This document shows, one piece after another, positions 33,969 through 44,642 of a stretch of DNA of 64,000 nt. The DNA is from Escallonia rubra (Eukaryota > Streptophyta > Magnoliopsida > Escalloniales > Escalloniaceae), in NCBI GenBank assembly GCA_033065855.1, contig JAVXUO010000173.1, positions 124,001 to 188,000 on the forward strand, given 5' to 3'. The translations under genes and the position numbers were made by a program. The number at the start of each line of letters is the position of its first letter. The first letter of the stretch is position 1. The notes under the pieces are model-generated. The model was not told the DNA's origin and did no database searches. It was given only the letters and a program-made list of their open reading frames with translations.

Positions 33969-35610
33969 TCTCTATGCCAAAGTAACAAATGTAAAGAAAT
34001 ATGATGTTCCAAACTTAAATAGTAGATACACATCTAATAGGTTAACCTATGGTGTACATGGCACCACGTCACCGGATGTCACTACATCCTGAGCAGACAT
34101 TAAATAAACTTTAACTGATATTCTGGGCCTCAGCCCCTACTGATCTTGTCCTCTTCCAGCTCGCTGTTACACTAGCAACAGGTACACAACTTATTATTTC
34201 TCAGAAACAGACAGTTTCAAACTTAATGCTTCACACTGCCATGCCTAACACATCATCCGGTCACTTTATTGCATAACTACCACTTTCACTTCTCCCATAC
34301 CGAACTCAACTCCGGTACTCTGAACTGATCAAACGCATATACCATGCGCTCTCCTAAATCTCGTATCATGCCTCAATCGAATTTCAAAATTCTGTCCAGA
34401 TCATAATATCACAAACAGAAGTGGGCGTGAATCCCTGATTTTGCCCCAACCTTTAACCTTAGGCACTGCACGGTGCCGACTGTAAAAAATGTTTTGCTCA
34501 CAACTGTCAGCTCTTACAATCCGTTCGGGAAAAATTCTTACTTATCTATTTTCTATCCGCCCTGTGTTTACTCATGCCTTCCTCCATTGTCAAACTTGGA
34601 CTGTTCCAAAACACATGCCGAATAAACTCCATATAGCTCATCAATCGAGATGGGATCACTATATCTCTCAGTTCAGGCCTGAGCCACCACCAGACTTATG
34701 ACATCTATTTGCCTCTATCAATAACATCCTTACGTCAAATCTAGCGAAACAGGAAATTTCGTCCCAACCTTGTCTATGGACTCTTAATCCACTGGCGTCA
34801 CATTAACAAACTCCCTTCATATTGGTTCATGAACTCTCGTAAAATACCAGTCAAAAATAATTCTCTAAAAGGTTCTCAAATGACATGAATCAATTTCTGA
34901 TAAGTCAGATTCTTCAATACTTTTTCCACCCCTGATCGATCTCGTCTCTCAGTTTATGTCCAACAATTTCAATATTTCTTCACTTCACTCACAGTTGCTC
35001 AAAATTTCTTCAATTTGGCTAATCCAGTTCGCAGTCTCTATAGGGTTCAACAACTCCATGTAGCTAGTCATTTCATCTGTTAAGGTCACCAAGATACTCT
35101 CATTTCAGGTTATAGTTGTGGTTGGGCCAGATTCTATGTTATCAAAGTTGGATTGGGTTATAGTGTTTAGAATCGCAACCATCAGTTCTAGGGTTATGAT
35201 GTTTCCCCTATTGGGTATGGTTGCCTCCCTACAATCATAAAACTCATATAGTACATTTTCCAATCAAAATATCATCTAGTCAAGTTTTTCTAATAACGAG
35301 AATTTCCCTGCTCCATCTTATACAATCCTCTTGGAATCTCATCTATCGGGGACCTCAGGCCCTCCATACTATCTCCACTGCCAGAGCTTCAAATGCGAAC
35401 CATACAGATACACTAAACAATTATCAGAGATATACCAACACGGATATAAAGATAGAACAACACAATGACTAGTCATGGCTAACTTCTTAACTCTACCATC
35501 ATCCTACCCCGCTCTCATTAACCATAATACCATTCCACAGAATCATGTTACCTACACCCTGTGGTTCCATACCTACAGATTCATATGCCTATACTTCTAA
35601 TACCACAAGA

Positions 35611-35631
35611 TCGAACTGCTCTGATACTAAC
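35611..35631 (-). other. Primer-binding site of the gypsy element
   Basis: Just inside the LTR, the minus strand reads TTAGTATCAGAGCAGTTCG. This is close to the TGGTATCAGAGC sequence complementary to initiator tRNA-Met used by many plant LTR elements. Confidence 0.75.
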
Positions 35632-38597
35632 TGTAACGCCCCGAAAATCTGGAGCTCCACCGCCCCGAACTCCCAGGTCGTTAACCTACCGGATCACATC
35701 AAACCTGTCAGATTTGTTCACTAACACATACTTCAAATCATCTAATTCCGCATCAACTCAGATTTCTCAAAATACTAGATCACAATTGCTTAGCTTAAAC
35801 TATTACAGCTTAGGTTCTTCGCAATTCAAATTCTCTAAGATCAAATAATAGTACCGACCCACGCAGGGGTCTTACTATACCGTAGTGATGGGCTCATCGG
35901 AATCTCACTCAGACTCTAACCCATTCCCGAACCTGCTACAGCTTATCATCACCTGCAGAAGGGAGCCAAACGAAGGGTGAGCTTTTGAGAGCTCAGTAAG
36001 GTCGCACAAGGACTAACAACAGGATTACAAGCGATTCCGAAGAATCTAACTGATGAAACTTCCCAGAATACTTCAGATGGTAAAAAAACTCAATGATTTC
36101 CAAAAGGATCAGAAATAGATACCAAAATAAATCAGAACAAACACGACGGATTCCAAATCAATCAATAACAGATCATTTTCAGAAAACAATGAAGATTTTC
36201 CAAAGGATTTCAACAGAAGTACAAATCATTTCAGATAATACTTTCCAGAGCAGAGAAAATAAAAAATCAACGTTGATCCTGGGCAATAGCAATGCCATTC
36301 CGGCAAGCTAACAGAATGTACACATACATGATGTACCAGAATAATTACTAGTCCACTTGGGTACTAGCCTGCTTTTCCTGCAGGATTCAGACCAGCCTTA
36401 TTACGCCCTCCCATATAACGGAAACCCAAGTCAACACAGAAAATCAACAATATCAATGAGCTTTAATCTAAGCTCAATCACCGAAATCAATTCGGATTCC
36501 AATAACAATAATCATATTGACATAAGTCAACATTCAGAATTTTCAGAAGAAATCAGAATTTTTCAGAAGAAAAAACCACAGATAAACAACAAAAACGATT
36601 ACGAATAATTATCAAGTTTTAAGCACAACAATCCGAAAGAACGGATACAGACAATTGTCAAATCTGCTCAGCACACAATAACAGGCGAGCATCAAAAGAT
36701 TTTCAAATAATCGATCCAGGTTCAATATTAGGGTTTTCTGGACAAGAACATACTGATATCAATGCATACTTCAGAGTTCGACATTAATCGTAAGTAATTC
36801 AAAGGAGTACTTACAAATACGAGTTATCAAATAAGGGTTCGGACAAAAGTCCTTACCCAGGGTTCAGATAGAATCCCTTACCTGGATCCGCAGCTAAAAT
36901 ATCCTAACCGGAAAGTCTTTAACGTTAACCTAAACGGAATAATCGAACCATTAGAACACAGACTATAGCAAAATATTATAACTTAATACAGACTCACGCA
37001 TACTCCCAAAATGAACCTCCCCTCACCGGGTATGTAAAATTATCAAAATGCCCTTGAGGTGTAAAATTATCAAAAAGCCCCTCTCAGACTTAAATCACCC
37101 AAACGGCCTTCCCATAAGTCGAATCACTAAAATAAGCTTCCCATAGGTGAATTTATGCAAAAATACCTTTCTTAGGTCAAATTACCAAAATGCCCCTGGG
37201 GTTTCCGGCACCAGAAAAATCTCAAAATATCTTAAAACGCTATTTTAAGCATCCTGATATCATTTCTGGCCTAAAAAATATTTTAAAGAATTTTCGTCCA
37301 AAAATCCGGAACCGGTGTCCGTACCGAGCCCTAAAAGGCCAGTTTCGCGAAAAATACCTATCGGCCTCAGAATGGCACGAAATTCTATAATGTGAAACAT
37401 ATCAGTAGAATACGGTTTCAATAAATTTTTAGATTAAAAAAGTTTTGTTTGCTATGCTAAATAATTCAATAATTGTCTTTAATTGATACCCCAATTTAGC
37501 ACCCTTTGTGGACTCCAAAAATTCTCAAAACATTTCAGAGCATAGATCCTGTAAAACTATTGGGTGTTACAGTTTTGAACTTTGTCCAAATAGGTCTCTA
37601 GATATTTTTTAAAAATTCATAAAGAACTGCTGGGATAAATTTATCTTTAGCGACACTTTTGACTTGCAAGAATTTAAACCCAGCCCACTACTGTTCATCA
37701 TCCCTGTCCTTCGCAGCTCATTCTTCCCAGATAATCAGCCACAAACCCACTTCACAACCACACACCACTTCACTCCCCACCCATTTTCAATCATAGGAAC
37801 CTCATTAAATTAATCTAATTCACTACAATACACACTTAAACACCCACTTTAATACATTTACCCATCTAAAATACACACACCATCAAGAACACACACTCAC
37901 AGTCACGGACACTCACCACACCAACAAACACACACTAAATTCTCGGAATTTCCTTGAAACTTCACAATTTAATTCACTAATTTCATAAACCCACACATCA
38001 ACCTAAGATATTACACCTATATACACGACTATATATTTATACGCACCCTCGGTACACACTCACAGTTATACGCACACACACTAAGCACCCGAAACACTCA
38101 CCATAAATACATACGAAGGTAGAAGAATTACTTTTGCGAACTTTTTCCCAAATGTCTTCTCCTTTCTTCTTTCCTTTCTTTTCTTCTCCCTGAGTTCCTT
38201 CTTCTCCCAGAGCCCCTTCTTCCCCCTGTTTTCTTCGTCTTCTCTGTTTCTTTCTTTCCTGTTTCTGTTTTGTTCTTTTTTTTTTTCCTTCTTTCTTTAC
38301 CCGAGACTTCAATTATTCACATTCAATATATTAAGTCTTTAATGTAGCTGAGTCATTAACCAAGGAGGAGGTGGCACCATTTTGTGACCAATTTTCAATA
38401 TTTGCGAAATAGTCCCTCTAATTTTTTTCAAAATTATGAAAATACCCCCAAAATTTCAAAAATTATAATTTTACCCCAAAAATTTTTTAAGCTTCCACAA
38501 GCTTCTAATACCCGAGTATTGCTCAAAATTATAGCCCGTTTATTTTTCGAAGCACAGATAATTATTTTAATTCGCTTCCAAAGCTCGGGATATTACA
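35632..38597 (-). repeat. Complete gypsy 5' LTR (2.97 kb)
   Basis: On the minus strand it begins TGTAATATCCCGAGC and ends GGGGCGTTACA, with TG...CA ends. Fragments of the same LTR family occur at 19031-19450 and 25591-26490. The minus-strand region 38037-38312 has a purine-rich frame without recognisable content. No gene inside. Confidence 0.85.
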
Positions 38598-41500
38598 GTT
38601 ATGCCTCATTCTCTCACTTATTGGTATTGCTTGGTGGAAAGGATATTTAGGAGGCAGAAGATCAATGGAACAAGGTATTGTAACTTTACAGTCTCAATAC
38701 AGTTCGGTTCGCAAGGAAGTACCAAAATTTTATTATCGCTCTGGGAACATGAATTGTAGTATGATGTACAATGACCGAATTTGGTAAACTTGATTTATAG
38801 TACGATAGCAATTCAATTCTCACATTGTCAAGAAAATACAACCACCGTCTTAGGGACTTCACAATTTCCTAGTTCTCATTACTCAATAAGAAATTACTTT
38901 AGATAAAGAGCAAGACGTAGAACAGATGAAGATGCAGTTACTGCTTCATAAACTTTAAGAAGCACTTCATAAAGCTTAATTGTTCTTCTACAGATCTGAG
39001 ACGATTAAATTTGCAGACTGGCTTATTCACATATAGGCAGATTAAAGCTGCTACAAACAACTTCGACGCTGCAAATAAGCTCGGAGAAGGTGGTTTTGGT
39101 TCTGTCTACAAGGTATCTAGCAACTAATTTCATTTTGCTTTTCTTTGTTTTTCTATTGCTGTATTTTTTGCACTTAATTGGTATTCATGTGATTATGAAA
39201 TTTGAAGATAAGACTTCGGCAATAAGAGGTTTATTTAAATCCGCCACTTCTGTTTCAATGACAGGGTCTATTGTTAGATGGCACAGTAATTGTTGTTAAG
39301 CCACTCTCTTCGAAATCAAAGCAAGGAAGTCGTGAATTTGTCAATGAAATAGCCATGATTTCTGGTTCACAACACCCAAATCTTGTAAGGTTGTACGGAT
39401 GCATTATAGAAGGCAAGCACTTACTATTGGTGTACGAGTACATGGAGAATAACAGCCTTGCCCATGCTCTATTCGGTAAGTCAATGTTTTAAATGATTTA
39501 AGTACATTAGCTTAATCAAATTTAGGAAGAAACAAAATGATAATTTTCCACAAACTGTTAATCTGTACATTTCTTGTTACATTTAGTAATATTTGGTTGT
39601 GCTACTTTTGAAAATATCAGGTCAAGAGGGATCGCCTTCATATCTGGATTGGCCTACCAGACAAAGAATTTGTATTGGCATAGCAAAAGGGTTGGTGTAT
39701 CTGCATGAGGAATCTCCTCTAAAAATTGTTCATAGAGACATCAAAGCCACCAATGTACTGCTTGATAGTGATCTTAACGCAAAGATATCCGACTTTGGTT
39801 TGGCCAAGCTTGATGAAGAGGAAAATACCCACATTAGAAGTAGAGTTTCTGGAACAGTGTAAGATGTCATTTCTTCCTTCTCCCTTTAGATTCTTAAAAA
39901 TCTTGTTTCTTAATCATAAGTGACTCATTCAAAAGAAAAATAAGGCTAACATGTGGTTACTTCGGCTTTGTGAAACCATTGTTGCAGAGGTTACATGGCA
40001 CCAGAATATGGACCGTGGGGATACTTAACCTACAAAGCAGACGTCTATAGTTTGGGCTTAATTTTACGCTACACCCCATACTTAGGGGTCAGTTGCACCC
40101 AGCACCCGATAGTTTTAATTTTGGCACCCAGCACCAAAATGTTTAAAATCTTGGTATCCAATACCAAATGACGGTCAAACTGGCGTTTGACCATACGTCT
40201 GTTACTTTTTAAAGGCCAAAATGGTCTTTTTACCTGTTAAATCCATCTTTTGTCCACATCAGCTCCAAATGGCACCAATAATTAACACGAGGCCCTCCAC
40301 ATCATTTCCTCACCCTTTCTTTCTCCCTGACTAATCATCTTCCTAATCCCACGACCCACCCCTCCCCGCCTTGCCCCCGCCCCCATCCCCGCACCACGCC
40401 AAACCTCTGTCACTACTACCAACATACACTAAGCCCCACTCCCCGCTATGTTACCACCTCTGCCCCGTCCACAACCCCTTCCTCAGTCCCTCCTACAGCC
40501 CCGTCCCTCCCATAGCCCCTTCCTTAGCCCCACCGACAGTCCCGCAACCACCAGTACTATTTCGGACCATTACTGTTAACCCACAACCACCGAACCATCA
40601 GCACTACCAAATCACAACCCACGGGTTCACCCCAATCACCGTCAATCTCAACCCCATTCACTTCTAGCGCCAAGATCCATGACCCAAGACCAAACACCAT
40701 TGGTTCAAAATATAGTCGAATGACTGAATCACGCTAGGATCTGGGATGCAGATCTGGGGCTTGCTGGTGGCACCACAATGATGAAGGGCGTTGGTTGGTT
40801 GGTGGAGTAATTGGAAAGGGCGGTGGCTGGTTGGTGGAGTAATTGGAAAGGGCTCGGTGGTGGATGGGTGGGGTGGTCAGATATGGTGGGTAGGTGTGAT
40901 TGTGGGTTACTAGGGTCAGCGGTTGGCGGTGGCGGGTTTTCAGGTCGTGATGGAGGTGGGGATTCATAGGTTGGTGGCCGTGGGGGGTTTGGTTGCAGGT
41001 AAGTTGTGGCGACATGGCTTTGTAGGTTGGTGGTGGTAGTGTGCTCAGGAAGGGTGGTGGGGGAGGAAGATAATGAAGTGGGTCTAATGGGATAGATTGA
41101 GTGAAGAATTGATCACGTGGAAATGACATGGACACCATGTCATTTGTAAAGGACAAAGAGACTATTTTGCCCCTAAAAATTTAACGGACGTGTGGTCAAA
41201 GGCCATTTTAACCGTTATTTGGTGTTGGAAACCAAAATTTTCAAAATTTTGGTGTTGGGAGCCAATATTTAAACACTGGGGTGCTGGTTGCAACTGACCC
41301 CTAGTATGGGATGTAGCGTAAAATTAACCCATAGTTTTGGGGTGGTTGCACTGGAGATAGTTGCTGGAAAGAACAACGTGAAATATCGTCCCGGCGAGGA
41401 CTATGTTTGTCTTCTCGATTGGGTAAGAGTGCCTGCCTTTTAGCATTTCAGCTTTTGTTTGGTTATATCCATTGCCATTGTGGTGGTGTGGAGGTTAGCA

Positions 41501-41775
41501 TGTCTCATGGTTTATTTCATTTCAGGCTTTTGTTCTACAATGAAAGGGAAGTTTGATGGAGCTAATGGATCCAAGATTGGGTTCAAATTTCGACAAAAAG
41601 GAGGCAATAAGAATGATCAAGGTTGCTCTGCTATGCTCTAATCCATCTCCGGCGCTTAGGCCCATGATGTCTGCAGTAGTGGGCATGCTTCAAGGTCATA
41701 TCAGCGTTCAGGAACTAAACATGGATCCAAGTATCTATGGTGATGACTTGATGTTTCAATCCCTGAGCGACACAT
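38598..41775 (+). pseudogene. LRR-malectin receptor-like kinase, copy C (broken)
   Basis: Exons are: the transmembrane remnant 38598-38674 (CLILSLIGIAWWKGYLGG), 38994-39112 (KLGEGGFGSVYK), 39265-39475 (VIVVKPLSS with the ATP Lys), 39621-39858 ([20 protein letters not shown]), 39988-41422 (GYMAPEYGPWGYL to LLDW, split by MULE-3) and 41526-41775. Lengths of the intact exons equal those of copy A. The gypsy LTR ends inside the transmembrane exon, so the whole ectodomain is missing. In the last exon CGA has become TGA (41541-41543), a premature stop. A two-base loss near 41775 ends the frame at SLSDT. It is not functional, although the catalytic motifs are preserved. Confidence 0.92.
40055..41330. 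mobile_element. MULE-3 inside a kinase exon of copy C
   Basis: The inverted ends are GGCTTAATTTTACGCTACA on the left and the complement of GGGTTAATTTTACGCTACA on the right. Similarity continues for about 70 bp (GGGGTCAGTTGCA...CAGCACCC). The target is ATAGTTTTG on the right (41331-41339) and ATAGTTTG with one base lost on the left (40047-40054). The exon reads [12 protein letters not shown] across the site once the element is removed. The interior is GC-rich with Pro-rich frames of no known family. Confidence 0.85.
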
Positions 41776-42835
41776 AATGAGATGCGACCAGATAATGCAA
41801 GTGAAACTGAAGCGCTTGCTCATTCATCTGATGTAACACGCAATGACTCTTCCTCCACATCTGATGCAGCACGCAATGAAACTGAAGCCCTTGCTCGTTC
41901 CTCTGATTTGTACGAAGTCGATCTTCATTTTCCATAGCAAAAGAGTGATTATAGCTGTCCTTTGCCAACCGAGGAATTTTACTGTTGGTGAGTAGTCGAC
42001 TAAGGTAAGTCAAAGCTTGCAATTCCTCGACACATGTTGAACCGACACATAATTTTGCAATTATGTGTTGGTTCTTCTTTGTATGTTGCATAGTAACAGT
42101 TATCCTCAAGATGGTGAAAGAAACTCGTCACCTAAAATGCCTACTTAGGCAACGCTTCATTCAAGCTAAGAAACATTGTATGATATGTATATTTTCCTGG
42201 AAAGTTTCTGACAATTCAGTCAAATATTTCTTGTTGCATAAAGATTACCCCTAAATCATGCAGGAATGCAAGATTGGAAATCTCAAAAGAAAATTGCAAA
42301 TAATGCATTAGAGACACTTGCCTTGTATTTCAAAAACATATAATCTTCGTTGGGTGAAATTGACTTAGACTTTCCAAAACTAAGAGGTAGACACTCTCAT
42401 CATTGGGCTATAAAAGGTATCCATCTGCTTTATTTGCTAAGTGACCTCGCACTCTTGGTCATCTTTGGTGAGGTACGTTCCACCCTTTGGGAGCAGAAAG
42501 ATTTAGTCGCCTCCCCTCGAACTCCTTAAACATGGCACACTCAGGAGTGGCATGAGAAAAGGTTCGTACTCTTTAACAGAAAAAATGCTTAAGAGAACCA
42601 CTAGCTAAAGGACCAATGTAATATCCGGGATGCGATGCAATCTGATAACTGTCAATCAAATACACAAGGAAAAATCTATGGGACTATGATCCAAGATGCA
42701 ACCATTTTACGCATGCATGCGCATTCACATACCAATAAGATGAAGCACATCTAAAGCGTCAAAACGCTGACACATCTTTGTATCTGAGCTATTGCGAGTC
42801 ACCCGCTCTTCATGGAACTTTAGTTCCTCAAATCA
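41776..42835. repeat. Inverted-duplication arm: 3' flank of copy C
   Basis: It is the reverse-complement counterpart of 11328-12158. The antisense frame at 41756-42109 is mirrored almost residue for residue by one at 12041-12496, only because the DNA is duplicated. No gene of its own. Confidence 0.85.
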
Positions 42836-44518
42836 ATCAATATACTCAGTGATGGGTAGTCAAAGTCTCGAAGATACACAAGATAGCATTCAAATAGGAA
42901 ATAGACGTGTCAAATGATAACTACACTTCTACCTCTACCTCAAAGTTCTCAATATCTTAGACATAGTAATTCAATGAGAGTATAATATCTTGGACAGTCT
43001 CTCAAAGAGCGCCAACGGCGCAATGTGTATGGCAAGCTGGAGATCCATTGTTTTTGCGAAAAGAATAAAAGGGCAAGTTCTTTATCTAGACAATGTAATC
43101 TAGTTGAGTGCCCATTCGAAAATCAACTCTTAATAAGTCCTTATATTGGCACAAAACGAAGACACCCAATCTTTTGAAGAAACACATAACAATAAGGAAA
43201 CAAAATGTTACTTACCTCGGTCATATTGATTTGTCATGACATTCTCCACAAAAATGATGCATGGACTCCATTGTTTTTCGAGTTTTCTTAATGATTCCTC
43301 TTCATGTGGAAGGCATAGCCAAAGTTAATTAATACATTCATCAGTAACATTGAGCAAAAGATCAATTGCACATAAGTATATATCTTTCCTTTAAGGCGCA
43401 GTACATTTGGGCAGCTGAAGGCATTGAGCAAAAGATCAAGTGCACTTGTGTATTGTTCATTTGTTCCTTTAAGGCGCAGTACATTTGGGCAGCTGAAGAA
43501 GATAAAACCTATAAAGAAGATGAAGCAAACACCCAGAATCTGGTGACCAGCCCTCAGAGAATGTGAACATCCCATAATTCAAATTAGACCTGAACATGAG
43601 ATATGATTAGGCGAGGACGTATTCAAATTAGACCTGAACATAAGATATGAACATCCCATAACCCGTAAACTGTATAATACCCATAAAAAATTATGGTGGG
43701 GTAACCCGTCAAATCTTTTTGGTTTCAAAGTTAAATTGTTGTACCTATTCACACTTTTTGTGAGAAACGTAAATGGAGGGATGTGTAAGTAGTAAAAAAG
43801 GGTGTGTAAATAGCATCAATCTTGTTGTATTCTAACATTTCGTTTTTTTTTTTGTACGTATGTGAAGAAACAAGATGGAGCGAAAGAAATGGAGTTATAA
43901 CAGTGAAGAGATTCCAGCATATTTAACTTATGCTCAACGTCACCACACACACTGTCATGTAACTCTACCACCGGATCTTAGAATAGTGCATCTCAGTTTG
44001 TTGATATTATAAGAGTCTTGCATGTAATTTATGCAAGAAGACGATAAATATCGCTTAAGGAGTAGTTATGTTGTTAAAATAAGTGCCAACATAGGTATCT
44101 TTACACTGTGTTTGGAATGAATTTTTTTTGGAATTGGAATTCAAACGGATTTTGGAAAGTTATTAGAATTTGAAATGAATTCCAATTTTTCTGTTTGGAA
44201 CAAATTGGAATTCAATTCCCCGGAATTCTTATCTTTTGTTTGGAAGATATAAAGATTGGAAAAGGGATTGTGCTTTTGACGATTATATCCTTTTAAGAAT
44301 TCTGAGTTTAAAAACAAACATTAGTTAAAATTAATGTAAAGGGTAAAAACAATTTCTAAAACAAATTTAATACGAAAAAACTGCAACTACCTAAACAATA
44401 CTGATATTAAAGAAAATCTTATAAAACACAATAAAATATCACGAGATTAAACTCATGTCCTTATTTAAACATCCTAAATGGAATTAAAAAAGAGAATTTT
44501 AAAACAACGGCTTCAATT
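42836..44518. other. Non-coding stretch with a 74-bp tandem duplication
   Basis: At about 43351-43500 a unit with TGAGCAAAAGATCAA...TTTAAGGCGCAGTACATTTGGGCAGCTGAA occurs twice (starts 43351 and 43425). The part 44110-44240 is rich in TTTGGAATTGGAATTC, reminiscent of a MITE, but I could not define its ends. No gene is supported. Confidence 0.55.
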
Positions 44519-44642
44519 CTATTTGGAAGGATTATTCATCTTCCAAGATAACCAAGAGACATGCATCTCAGGCGGACATCCAAAAAACCCTTCCGCAACT
44601 GTTTGATCATAGATGAGAAAATCATAAGCAGCAAAGAGAAAA

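Larger units (their letters stand above)
32880..38597 (-). mobile_element. One-ended Ty3/gypsy retrotransposon (Tekay/Del-like)
   Basis: On the minus strand, a long LTR (38597-35632) is followed at once by a tRNA-Met-type primer-binding site and a degenerate gag-protease interior. Reverse transcriptase, integrase and the 3' LTR were not found. The left limit near 32880 is approximate, where the AT-rich array ends. The right LTR end lies inside the transmembrane exon of receptor-kinase copy C. Since the left target site is missing, a deletion has removed the 3' half of the element together with the 5' part of copy C. The chromovirus (Tekay) assignment rests on the protease and the LTR start, and is tentative. 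Confidence 0.8.

Noticed and set aside
40371-41156. Pro/His-rich frames on both strands within MULE-3
   Set aside because: GC-rich MULE interior with low-complexity content; nothing matches a known gene.
44110-44540. GGAATT-rich stretch resembling a MITE
   Set aside because: I could not find matching inverted ends with a target duplication, and its right part is the end of the Myb/SANT-like coding sequence.
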